In this document: piece after piece, positions 9,000-16,381 of the stretch | How positions within the stretch are numbered: the stretch's first letter is position 1 | How the letters are laid out: each line of letters opens with the position of its first letter | From: Deltaproteobacteria bacterium | Lineage (GTDB): Bacteria; Desulfobacterota; Deferrisomatia; Deferrisomatales; JACRMM01 | Assembly: GCA_016214985.1 (NCBI GenBank) | Contig: JACRMM010000022.1 | Location: 1-64,000, forward strand | Reading direction: 5' to 3' | DNA: 64,000 nt | The notes under the pieces: model-generated | What the model was told of the DNA's origin: nothing | What the model saw: the letters and a program-made list of their open reading frames with translations, nothing else | Database searches by the model: none | Program-made: the position numbers and the translations under genes

Positions 9000-9953
9000 C
9001 TACCCTTCCGTCCCGGTGCGCGCGGCAGCCGACGTCTCGAGCGACCAGAGGCCGAAGGTGAGCGGCGCCGGTTCCCAGGTCCGCAGAGACCGGCCGGGGA
9101 ACAATCGGTTGAGTGCGACCTCTTCCGAGGCCACGGCGACCATGTGTTCGTCTTCGTAGATCACGAGCGGCTTCGCCGCGAGCTTGTCCTTGGCGTAGCC
9201 GATGGAGTCCTTGGTCGCGACGAGGTAGGTGTACGTGCCGTCCAGGTCATCCAGGGAGCCCCGCAGGGCCTCCTCCAGGGTCGCGCCCCGATCCATCCGG
9301 TACGCGAGGTAGACCGAGATGAGCTCGGTGTCGTTCTCCGTGTGGAAGCGCATGCCCTGCCGCTCGAGGCGGCGGCGCATGACCCAGTAGTTCGTCACCT
9401 GCCCATTGTGCACCACGCACACGTCCGCAAAGCCGGTGGCCCAGAAGGGGTGCGTGGTCTCCGGGTGCACGCCGGTCTCGGTGGCCAGTCGCGTGTGCCC
9501 GATGGCGTGAGTGCCGTCGAACTCCCCGGTGCGGTACAGGTACCCCAGCGGGTGCGGCTGCCCGACGTCCTTCACGATGTCGAGGCTCGTCCCGAGCGAC
9601 ACGAGCCGCGCCGCGTCTTCGATCGCCCGCGCGAACGTCTTGACGTCGCCCTTGTACTTCACGACCACGCCGTACGTGATACCGAGGGTCCCCTCCTCGA
9701 GAATCTTCGCCTTGTGCTTGGCCAGGGCAGCCTTGATCCGGGCGATGTCCTTCTCGGCCTCGGCCTTCTCCGGGCTCACGAAGAACCGGAGCCGCAGCGC
9801 GTCCGCCAGGGGCTCGCGGTACATGGCCCAGCCGTCGGAGTCGGGACCCCGGTGCAGCAGGCAGTGCATCATCTCCGTGAGCGCCTCACCGGTGGTCATG
9901 CTCAGATCGGGGTGCTTCCCATTCTTGAACAGAATTCCTGAGATGCCGCACAT
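9000..9953 (-). CDS. Class II glutamine amidotransferase subunit (GlxB/MgsA-like), 317 aa
   Basis: An Ntn-type glutaminase. Cys2 (MCGISGILF) is the N-terminal nucleophile expected once Met1 is removed, and HRGPDSDGWA near residue 35 and GHTRLATETG near 165 are family motifs. It would release ammonia, or transfer an amide or methylamide nitrogen, to the synthase subunit encoded 7 bases downstream. The ATG at 9953 was chosen because the Cys must be residue 2, and GAGGAGGT lies upstream. It is the first gene of this nitrogen operon, preceded by a promoter with an operator-like repeat. The family includes GlxB and the alpha part of N-methylglutamate synthase; sequence alone does not tell which substrate is used. 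Confidence 0.85.
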   Translation of the reverse strand: MCGISGILFKNGKHPDLSMTTGEALTEMMHCLLHRGPDSDGWAMYREPLADALRLRFFVSPEKAEAEKDIARIKAALAKHKAKILEEGTLGITYGVVVKYKGDVKTFARAIEDAARLVSLGTSLDIVKDVGQPHPLGYLYRTGEFDGTHAIGHTRLATETGVHPETTHPFWATGFADVCVVHNGQVTNYWVMRRRLERQGMRFHTENDTELISVYLAYRMDRGATLEEALRGSLDDLDGTYTYLVATKDSIGYAKDKLAAKPLVIYEDEHMVAVASEEVALNRLFPGRSLRTWEPAPLTFGLWSLETSAAARTGTEG

Positions 9954-10021
9954 GCTGACCTCCTCGCTGATTCTCTCAGAAACCGGGGCGCGCCGGCCCG
10001 GTACCTGAGCTCGGGTCGTCA

Positions 10022-10072
10022 CTATTGCACGAGCCGGCCGGCCGCGTCAATACTTGGTGCAACTTTTTTGCA
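10022..10072 (-). promoter_or_regulatory. Promoter and operator-like repeat of the glutamate-synthase-like operon
   Basis: On the minus strand TTGACG (10045-10050) and CAATAG (10022-10027) are 17 bases apart. Seven bases upstream of the -35 is the perfect inverted repeat TGCAA-CTTTT-TTGCA (10058-10072). A related box occupies exactly the same place before the methyltransferase promoter at 17909-17960. The XRE-cupin regulator encoded next door is the natural candidate to bind it. Confidence 0.6.
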
Positions 10073-10102
10073 TTGGAGGAAAAGAAGCGCGGTGGCGGGA
10101 CG

Positions 10103-10738
10103 CTACTGGTCTTCCGAACGTGTGTACACGATGATGGAGAGGAAGCGGCTCGGCAGCTCGCGCAGCTCGTCGGGGCCGTGGGACGCGTCGGCGTCGAAGA
10201 ACAGCGAGTCTCCAGGGGTCAGGACGTAGGTCTTGTCCCCGTGCCGGTACCCCACCTCGCCCTGGAGCATGTAGATGAACTCCATGCCGGAGTGCTGGAA
10301 CACCGGGAACACGTCGGACTGCTCGGTCAACGTGATGAGATAGGGCTCGACTGCGATGGACTTTCCCACTGTGTGGCCCAGCAACTGGTACTGGTGCCCC
10401 GCCCGCGTGCCCCGGCGCTCGATCTTGAGCCCCTCCCCGGCGCGGACGAAGGTGGCGTCGCGCTCCTCTTCGAACTTGCGGAAGAAGGCGGTGACGGGAA
10501 CCTGAAGCGCGGATGAGAGGGCCTGCAGGGTGGTGAGGGAGGGGGAGGCGAGGCCGTTCTCGATCTTCGAGAGCATCCCGGCCGAGACGCCGGCGGCCTT
10601 CGCGAGCTCCACAACGGTCATGTCGAGCTTCTTGCGAAACGCCCGCACCTCGCGGCCGATGGCCACCTCGAGGCGGTTCTCGTTGCTGCCCGCGGAAGTA
10701 TGTGCCTCCTGAAACTCGGGCGTCTGCTCTTCCGACAT
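10103..10738 (-). CDS. XRE-family regulator with C-terminal cupin sensor, 211 aa
   Basis: Cytoplasmic transcription factor. Residues about 25-80 form a helix-turn-helix of the HTH_3 class (VELAKAAGVSAGMLSKIENG). Residues about 130-205 are a cupin_2 beta-barrel (HSGMEFIYMLQGEVGYRHGD, LTPGDSLFFDADASHG) that probably binds a small ligand. The ATG at 10738 has GGGGAGG 8 bases upstream. It lies between the methyltransferase genes and the glutamate-synthase-like operon on the same strand, with its own promoter-like sequence. Regulators of this build commonly control adjacent amine or amino-acid catabolic genes. Here the shared box at 10058-10072 and 17946-17960 suggests control of both units; that is inference. 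Confidence 0.88.
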   Translation of the reverse strand: MSEEQTPEFQEAHTSAGSNENRLEVAIGREVRAFRKKLDMTVVELAKAAGVSAGMLSKIENGLASPSLTTLQALSSALQVPVTAFFRKFEEERDATFVRAGEGLKIERRGTRAGHQYQLLGHTVGKSIAVEPYLITLTEQSDVFPVFQHSGMEFIYMLQGEVGYRHGDKTYVLTPGDSLFFDADASHGPDELRELPSRFLSIIVYTRSEDQ

Positions 10739-10779
10739 GGAGAGATCCTCCCCGGTCCAACGAGATGGGAACTGCGATC

Positions 10780-10819
10780 CTTGTAACAGAGCGGCGCTCC
10801 ACCGGTCAACCGGCGGTTG
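10780..10819 (-). promoter_or_regulatory. Promoter of the XRE-cupin gene with overlapping inverted repeat
   Basis: On the minus strand TTGACC (10804-10809) and TACAAG (10780-10785) are 18 bases apart. An inverted repeat CAACC-GGC-GGTTG (10807-10819) overlaps the -35 element, a position suited to autorepression. It differs in sequence from the TGCAA-N5-TTGCA box of the downstream operon. Confidence 0.45.
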
Positions 10820-10850
10820 GCCGGGAGCCAACGCCCGCCCCGTCGCAGGA

Positions 10851-12719
10851 TCAGGCCGTCGGAGACGGCCCCAACTCCATGGAGTTGACGAAGATCTCCT
10901 GGAAGTCAGCCCGAAGGCTCAGCTCGACGACCTGGATCCGTCGTGCCAGGGCCGCGGCGCGCCGGCGGTAGGCGGTGCTGAAGAGCGCCAGGCGCGCGCC
11001 GTCGCCGGCGGCGTTGCCGACTGCCTCGATGCGGTCGACGCCCACGGCCGGGAGCATGCCGATGCAGAGCAGGTCCCCCGGGTCCAGGTAGTTGCCGAAG
11101 GTCCCGGCCAGGTAGATCCGGTCCAGACGTTCCACCCCCGCCTCACGGCAGAGGATGTCGATGCCGGCGCGCAGGGCGGCCTTCCCGAGCTGGACTGCCC
11201 GCACGTCCCACTGGCCGAGGACCACGTCGCGCCCGGTGTGGCTCTCGGACGCGGGTGCGAGGACGAACTCCGCCACGCCACCCACCGGGTCGATCCGCAG
11301 CCCCCGGTGCTCTGCGTCGGTGTCGAAGGCGCCGTCGGGCCTCAGCACGCCGGCGCCAACCAGGGCCGAGACGGCCGAGATCACCCCCGATCCGCACAGC
11401 CCGGCGGGACGTGATCCGCGCCCCGGGCCGCGGATCACGTCGAGCTCGACCGCCCCCTCAGCCGAGACCCTGACCTTCTCGATGGCGCCCGGCGCCGCGC
11501 GCATGCCCGAACGGATGTGCGCGCCCTCGAACACCGGCCCGGTAGCGCAGGAGGTCGCCCTCAGGACCCCGTCGTGGGCAAGCACGAGCTCGCCGTTGGT
11601 CCCGACGTCCACCAAGAGGTTCGTCCCCCGGAAGAAGGCCGGCGGCCGCGTAAGGAGCGCCGCGAGGGTGTCGGCGCCGATGAACCCGGAGAGCATGGGC
11701 AGCAGGTGCACCTGGGCGCGGGGGAACACCCTGAGCCCCAAGCGCTCGGCGGCCACCTCGCCGCCCTGGCGGCAGAGCGGAAGGTAGGGTGCCCGTCCCA
11801 GGGAGAGGGGGCTCATGCCCAGCAGCAGGTGCTGCATGATCGGGTTGCCCACCGCCACCACATCGAGGAGGTCGGCGGCGTCCACCCCGGCCTCCGCTGC
11901 GGCGTCCGCCACCAAGGCGTTGACTGCGCCCACGAGCAGCTCCTGAAGCTCGCGGAGCTTCGCGGGGTCCCGCTGAACGGCCGCGACGCGGGAGATCACG
12001 TCCTCGCCGTAGGCCGCCTGGGGATTTGCGGCCGAGCGCACGGCCACAATCTTGTCCGCCACGAGGTCACAGAGGAAGCACACGAGCGAAGTCGTGCCCA
12101 GGTCGAGGGCAACGCCGAAGAGTCCCTGCCGTCGGCCAGGCCGGACCTGGAGGACGTCGCGCCCCTGGAAGAGGGTCGCGGTCGCCTCAGGGGTGCCCTC
12201 GGCGTCCGCCTGCAGGGAGAGCTCGGCCAGCACGTCGAGCGGCACGGGCCGGCTTCGAGGGCGCGCCGCAGCGAGGGCGCGCCCCAGCCGATCCCCGAGA
12301 GTCTCCCCGGAAGAGGCGGGATCGAGGCCCACGGTGACGCGAGACACGGCAGGGTGGATCCGGATCCGGTGCCGGGTGAAGGGCTTTCGGGGCGGGCTCG
12401 CGGAGACCTGGCTCTCCGGCGGCACGGTGACGGCTACGTCCCCGTGCACGCGAGCCAGGCACGCGAGCCGGTAGCCGCGGGATCCCACCCCCCCCGGCGC
12501 GCCCCCGGGGAGCAAGCGCACCTCGTCCGCCGTCGGCGCCGAGAGAGCGGCCGACGGCGGGTCCGAGAGGTCCACCTCGACCCGGCAGTTGCCGCACTTC
12601 CCCCGGCCTCCGCAGTCGGCCACGAGGCCGACCCCGGCACGGCGGGCGACGTCCAGGAGCCGCTCCCCGGGGCCGGCCTCGGCCGTCACCGGGCCGGGGA
12701 GGAAGGTCACTCGGCTCAC
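10851..12719 (-). CDS. RamA-like corrinoid reductive activator (2Fe-2S plus DUF4445 ASKHA), 622 aa
   Basis: ATP-dependent reductive reactivation of Co(II) corrinoid to Co(I). An N-terminal plant-type 2Fe-2S ferredoxin domain is evident from C36, C42, C45 and C87 (DCGGRGKCGNC, YRLAC). It is followed by a linker and an ASKHA-fold DUF4445 region with VALDLGTTSLVCFLCDL near 205, VGNPIMQHLLLG near 295, DVGTNGELVL near 370 and YLAGTFGNYLDPGD near 560. This is the domain order of the RACE activators that serve methyltransferase and CO-dehydrogenase corrinoid proteins. Its GTG start overlaps the upstream HyuA-like gene by four bases. It is expected to reactivate the corrinoid protein encoded at 15695-16327. 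Confidence 0.88.
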   Translation of the reverse strand: MSRVTFLPGPVTAEAGPGERLLDVARRAGVGLVADCGGRGKCGNCRVEVDLSDPPSAALSAPTADEVRLLPGGAPGGVGSRGYRLACLARVHGDVAVTVPPESQVSASPPRKPFTRHRIRIHPAVSRVTVGLDPASSGETLGDRLGRALAAARPRSRPVPLDVLAELSLQADAEGTPEATATLFQGRDVLQVRPGRRQGLFGVALDLGTTSLVCFLCDLVADKIVAVRSAANPQAAYGEDVISRVAAVQRDPAKLRELQELLVGAVNALVADAAAEAGVDAADLLDVVAVGNPIMQHLLLGMSPLSLGRAPYLPLCRQGGEVAAERLGLRVFPRAQVHLLPMLSGFIGADTLAALLTRPPAFFRGTNLLVDVGTNGELVLAHDGVLRATSCATGPVFEGAHIRSGMRAAPGAIEKVRVSAEGAVELDVIRGPGRGSRPAGLCGSGVISAVSALVGAGVLRPDGAFDTDAEHRGLRIDPVGGVAEFVLAPASESHTGRDVVLGQWDVRAVQLGKAALRAGIDILCREAGVERLDRIYLAGTFGNYLDPGDLLCIGMLPAVGVDRIEAVGNAAGDGARLALFSTAYRRRAAALARRIQVVELSLRADFQEIFVNSMELGPSPTA

Positions 12720-14767
12720 GGCCGCCCCCGCGTCTCCGCTGTCCGGTGGAACCGCGGCTTCGCGATTGCCTTCCCCCGCAGGATCACCTCCACGATCATC
12801 TCGAGTCCCGAAGCGAGCCGAGCCTGCTTCCGCTCCTCCCGGATCGAGAGCTCCATCTCGTCGCCCCCCGCGCGTCGGACGTCGGCCTGAAGCTTGTCAG
12901 CGAGGAAGGAGCGGCCGCGCTCCACGGCGTGGTCGAGCGTGTCGCCGGGGAGCTTGCCGTCGATGGTAAAGCACACGAACCGATTGCCGGCCGCCGGTCG
13001 GATGAGCACCTCGTGTTGCACCAGAATCGTCCCGACGATGGCGCCCAGCGCGTTGGCCACCTCGGCGTGCTCCGGCACGATGGGCTCCGTGCCGAGGCGC
13101 CGGGCCAGGGGAGGAACCAGAATGCTTGCCGGGGCCCCGATGCCGACCAGCGGGTCCTCCAGGGCGACCGACCACCGCATCCGGCCGACCGTGCTCCGGT
13201 GCGCCATTTCGTCTCGCTCCCAAAAGGCGCTCGCCCAGATGCTCCGGCACGCCGGGCAGCCGGCCTCCTGGGCCGCATAGGGCACCGGGGGGCTCGCCAG
13301 AGCCTCGACGATCTCCACCGCTGCCTTGCGATTGAACGTCTCCTTCACCTCCAACAGGAACGACTCCGTCTCTCGCCCCAGCTGCCGGGCCAGGAGCCCC
13401 GCCGCCGCGCTCGACGCCCGGCGCTCGCCGAGGCCGAGGAGGTCCCGGATGTGAAAGATGTCGGTCGGCGTGAACCCCGCCGGACGCACCGCCCGCTTCG
13501 CTTCGAGGCGACCCAGATCCTCGCGCACCGTGATCGGGTAGGTATCCAGGGCCGCCGCGATCCCGAAGACGTTTCGGGGACCGTCCGCGAGGGCGTCGAG
13601 GATCTCCGCTTCCCGCGGTGTCAACTCTCCGGCGCTCAGGGCGCCGTTTCGGGTCCAGTAGGCCGTGGGCGTGAAGCGGGTCTCCTTGACCGGGCGCGAA
13701 AGCAGAGCCTCGAGGTCCGAGACGAGCCCCGGAAACCGGACGGCCAGCACGCACAGGGGCTCCACCCGCTTGGGGCCGATGAAGATCTGCCCGCTCTGGT
13801 CCGTCCAGATGTGGCTGTCTCCCCCAAGCCCCACCGGCCGCACGTCCACCGCGCTCACGTGGGTGCGCCAGGGCCCCACCGTGACGCCCTGCTCGTTGAG
13901 CCGGGGCCGCCCGGCCTTGAGCACCGCGATGTCCGAGGTCGTGCCGCCGATGTCGATCACGACTGCCTGGGCGACGCTCTGTCCCATCAGAAAGCTCGCG
14001 CCCACGACGCTCGCCGCCGGGCCGGAGAGGATCGTCTCCACCGGCCGTTCGGCCACGACGTCCTCCCGCAGGAGGCTCCCGTCGCCCTTGACGACCATCA
14101 GGGGGGCACGGATGGCGTAGCCCTTGAGGACGTCCTTGACCGACCGCAGGAGGGCGCGGATCAGCGGGATCAGGTGGGCGTTGAGGATCGTCGTCGTGGC
14201 GCGGGTCTGGGCATTGAGCTTCAGGGATAAACCGTGGCCGCAGACCACCGGGACCTCGGGCGCGAGGCGGCCGATGAGGTCGTGGATCGCCTGCTCGTGG
14301 ACGGGGTTTCGCGTGGAGAAGTAAGAGCTCACGGCGTAGGCGTCGACCGTTTGCCGGGTCTCCTCCACGATCCGTTCGACGCGTGCCAGGTCCAGGGGCG
14401 CAAGCTCCTCCCCCTCGGCGGTGTGTCCCCCAGCGATGAGGTGGACGCTCTCTCGGAACTCCGGAGGGCACTGGGCGGCCGCGTACCCCGGAAGGAAGCC
14501 CACCACCCGGCTGCGCCTCCCCTCGACCAGCGCATTGGTAGCGAGCGTGGTGGAGAGGGAGACGAGCTGGATGTGGGGGAAGAGGGCTTTGTCGAGGAGC
14601 CCCACCGAGCCCCGGACGCCCTCGGCCAGGTCGTCGTGGGTCGTGGGGCTCTTCGCCTTGGCGAGGACCCGGCGCTCCTCGAGATCGATCAGCACCGAGT
14701 CGCTGTAGGTCCCCCCCACGTCAATGCCCAACCCGACCGCGGGCGGGGCCACCTTGTCTGCGGGCAT
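12716..14767 (-). CDS. HyuA-like hydantoinase/oxoprolinase-family ASKHA protein, 683 aa
   Basis: An ASKHA-type ATPase of the hydantoinase A/acetone carboxylase/oxoprolinase family. The N-terminus has GIDVGGTYSDSVLID near residue 14, and the second nucleotide-binding region has VVIDIGGTTSDIAVLK near 270. Family members hydrolyse ATP to open cyclic amides or carboxylate ketones, but HyuA-like proteins of this length are also found beside corrinoid methyltransferase genes, where the role is unproven. The partner HyuB subunit is absent. A central segment (about 390-460) looks like a small winged-helix-type insert. It is translationally coupled to the RamA-like activator and follows the methyltransferase by 17 bases, so I infer a supporting role in corrinoid activation or substrate handling. 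Confidence 0.72.
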   Translation of the reverse strand: MPADKVAPPAVGLGIDVGGTYSDSVLIDLEERRVLAKAKSPTTHDDLAEGVRGSVGLLDKALFPHIQLVSLSTTLATNALVEGRRSRVVGFLPGYAAAQCPPEFRESVHLIAGGHTAEGEELAPLDLARVERIVEETRQTVDAYAVSSYFSTRNPVHEQAIHDLIGRLAPEVPVVCGHGLSLKLNAQTRATTTILNAHLIPLIRALLRSVKDVLKGYAIRAPLMVVKGDGSLLREDVVAERPVETILSGPAASVVGASFLMGQSVAQAVVIDIGGTTSDIAVLKAGRPRLNEQGVTVGPWRTHVSAVDVRPVGLGGDSHIWTDQSGQIFIGPKRVEPLCVLAVRFPGLVSDLEALLSRPVKETRFTPTAYWTRNGALSAGELTPREAEILDALADGPRNVFGIAAALDTYPITVREDLGRLEAKRAVRPAGFTPTDIFHIRDLLGLGERRASSAAAGLLARQLGRETESFLLEVKETFNRKAAVEIVEALASPPVPYAAQEAGCPACRSIWASAFWERDEMAHRSTVGRMRWSVALEDPLVGIGAPASILVPPLARRLGTEPIVPEHAEVANALGAIVGTILVQHEVLIRPAAGNRFVCFTIDGKLPGDTLDHAVERGRSFLADKLQADVRRAGGDEMELSIREERKQARLASGLEMIVEVILRGKAIAKPRFHRTAETRGRP

Positions 14768-14784
14768 GGTCTCGGCTCGGGCCC

Positions 14785-15582
14785 TCAGGGCTCGATGCGG
14801 CCTTCGCGAACGGCGTCGATGTACGCCTCGCAGTACTCGTCGCGGCCCAGGACCATCTCGGTGGTGAAGATGCTGGTCATGATCTTGCGGTCCAGCGGGT
14901 CGATGATTGCCGAGTCAAGCCCCTTGACCATGGCGCAGGTGAGGAAGTGGCGGTTGACCAGGAACCGCTCCGGCAACCCGTAGGAGACGTTGGAGAGCCC
15001 ACAGGTCGTGTGCACCCCCGGCAGCGTCGTCATGATCGTCTCGATCGACGCCAGGGCCACGAGCCCCATCTCCGTGTCTGTGCTCACCGGCTGGATCATC
15101 GGGTCCAGGTAGATGCTCGCCCGCTTCACCCCCAGGCCCTCGAGCTGCCCGACGAGGCGCCGGGCGTTGTCCACTACCTTCTCGGTCGTGCGGGGGATCC
15201 CTGTCCCGTCCATGCACAGCGCTACGACGTCCGCGGCGTCGCCGGCCACCAGCGGCCCCACGACCTCGAACCGGTCCGGCTCGAGCGTGATGGAGTTGAT
15301 CAGCGGTCGCAGCTTGGCGCGCGAGAGCCCCGCCGCCAGCACCTTGGGGTCCGGGCTGTCCAGGCACAGGGGGATGGACACCACCTCCTGGATGACGTCC
15401 ATCAGCCACAGGAAGTCCTCGAGCTCCGTCTTCAGCCGCGTGCCGCAGTTGACGTCGATGAAGCTCGCCCCAGCAGCCTCCTGCTTCTTCGCGTCCTCCT
15501 GGATGAACGCTGTGTTTCGCTCCTCCACGGCCTGCGCCATGGGCTTCCGACTGGTGTTGATGCGCTCGCCGATGATGATCAT
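14785..15582 (-). CDS. Methylcorrinoid:tetrahydrofolate methyltransferase (MtgA/MtvA-like), 265 aa
   Basis: A pterin-binding TIM-barrel of the AcsE/MtrH/MtgA family that would move the methyl group from the methylated corrinoid protein to tetrahydrofolate. Motifs include IIGERINTSRKP at the N-terminus, GASFIDVNCG near 38, PLCLDSPDPKVLAAGL near 75, YLDPMIQPV near 160 and TTCGLSNVSYGLP near 195. Length matches stand-alone members. The ATG at 15582 gives the conserved MIIIGERIN start, although the ribosome site is weak (GAGGCGG 11 bases away). A 13-bp hairpin lies between this gene and the corrinoid gene. Methyl-THF could then enter the Wood-Ljungdahl pathway. MtgA of glycine betaine demethylation is the closest described role. 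Confidence 0.85.
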   Translation of the reverse strand: MIIIGERINTSRKPMAQAVEERNTAFIQEDAKKQEAAGASFIDVNCGTRLKTELEDFLWLMDVIQEVVSIPLCLDSPDPKVLAAGLSRAKLRPLINSITLEPDRFEVVGPLVAGDAADVVALCMDGTGIPRTTEKVVDNARRLVGQLEGLGVKRASIYLDPMIQPVSTDTEMGLVALASIETIMTTLPGVHTTCGLSNVSYGLPERFLVNRHFLTCAMVKGLDSAIIDPLDRKIMTSIFTTEMVLGRDEYCEAYIDAVREGRIEP

Positions 15583-15632
15583 GGTGCGGTTCCGCCTCGA
15601 GAAAGGGGTCGTGAGAGAAAGGATCCGGACGT

Positions 15633-15664
15633 GCGAAGGGTGGGCGCCGCGGCCCACCCTTCGC
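15633..15664 (-). terminator. Intercistronic hairpin between the corrinoid protein and methyltransferase genes
   Basis: A perfect 13-bp stem, GCGAAGGGTGGGC (15633-15645) with its complement (15652-15664), closes a six-base loop. It lies in the 112-base gap after the corrinoid gene stop, with no T-run. It may protect the upstream mRNA or lower expression of the downstream genes, so that the methyltransferase and its corrinoid protein are made in excess. Confidence 0.6.
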
Positions 15665-15694
15665 CTCGTACGGTTCGGCCCGCGGCGGGCCGGT

Positions 15695-16327
15695 TCAGCC
15701 GTTGAAGAGCCCGTTCATCTGCTCGATGGTGTGCGCCGCGTCGATGGAGTAGAAGTCCGCGCCGATCTCGTCGGCGAACTCCTGCGTCACCGGCGCCCCG
15801 CCCACGAAGATCTTCACCTTCTCCCGAAGCCCCGCCTCTTCGAGGCTGTCGATGATGAGCTTCATCTGCGGCATCGTCGTGGTCAGGAGCGCCGACATCC
15901 CGATGCACTGCACCCCGGCCTGCACCTGCTCCACGAACGCCTTCGGCTCCAAGTCGATCCCCAGGTTGATCACCTTGTAGCCCACGCTCTCGAGCATCAT
16001 CGCCACGAGGTTCTTGCCGATGTCGTGCAGGTCCCCCTTGACCGTGCCGATCGCAAAGGTCGCCTTGGGCTCGAACGACATTCCCGTGAGCAGGGGCTTA
16101 AGGATGTCCATGCCAAGCTGCATCGTCTTCGCCGAGCGCAGCACCTCGGGCACGAACACCTTGCCCAGCTTCCAGTTCTCGCTCACCACGTCCATGCCCT
16201 TGACCAGCGCCTCATCCAGGAGCTGACGCGCCGCGAGTCCTTCGTCGAGCGCTTTCTGCGTCAGGCCCTGTACGTCCTTGAGCTTGCCCTTGACCACTGC
16301 TTCCATCAGGCTCGGTATCGTCGACAT
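15695..16327 (-). CDS. Corrinoid (B12-binding) methyl-carrier protein, MtgC/MttC-like, 210 aa
   Basis: Carries the methyl group between the two methyltransferases. Residues 1-90 are the helical cap domain, and the rest is the cobalamin-binding Rossmann domain. The lower-ligand motif D-x-H-x-x-G is intact (D99, H101, G104 within GDLHDIGKNLV), followed by SALLTTTMPQMK near 145 and VGGAPVTQEFADEIGAD near 175. Length is typical of MtgC/MttC/MtvC. It lies directly after the MttB-family gene, separated by a 54-base gap with a small hairpin. Its presumed partners are the methyltransferase (16382-17839) as donor, the THF methyltransferase as acceptor and the RamA-like activator. Confidence 0.92.
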   Translation of the reverse strand: MSTIPSLMEAVVKGKLKDVQGLTQKALDEGLAARQLLDEALVKGMDVVSENWKLGKVFVPEVLRSAKTMQLGMDILKPLLTGMSFEPKATFAIGTVKGDLHDIGKNLVAMMLESVGYKVINLGIDLEPKAFVEQVQAGVQCIGMSALLTTTMPQMKLIIDSLEEAGLREKVKIFVGGAPVTQEFADEIGADFYSIDAAHTIEQMNGLFNG

Positions 16328-16343
16328 GTGCTCTCCTCTTCAA

Positions 16344-16361
16344 CCCGCCCTCCCGGGCGGG
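16344..16361 (-). other. Short GC hairpin between mttB-like and corrinoid genes
   Basis: CCCGCCC (16344-16350) pairs with GGGCGGG (16355-16361) over a four-base loop, immediately downstream of the mttB-like stop. No T-run follows. It could tune the ratio of the two products; it is short enough to be incidental. Confidence 0.35.
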
Positions 16362-16381
16362 CGATCGCGTCGTTGGCTCGT

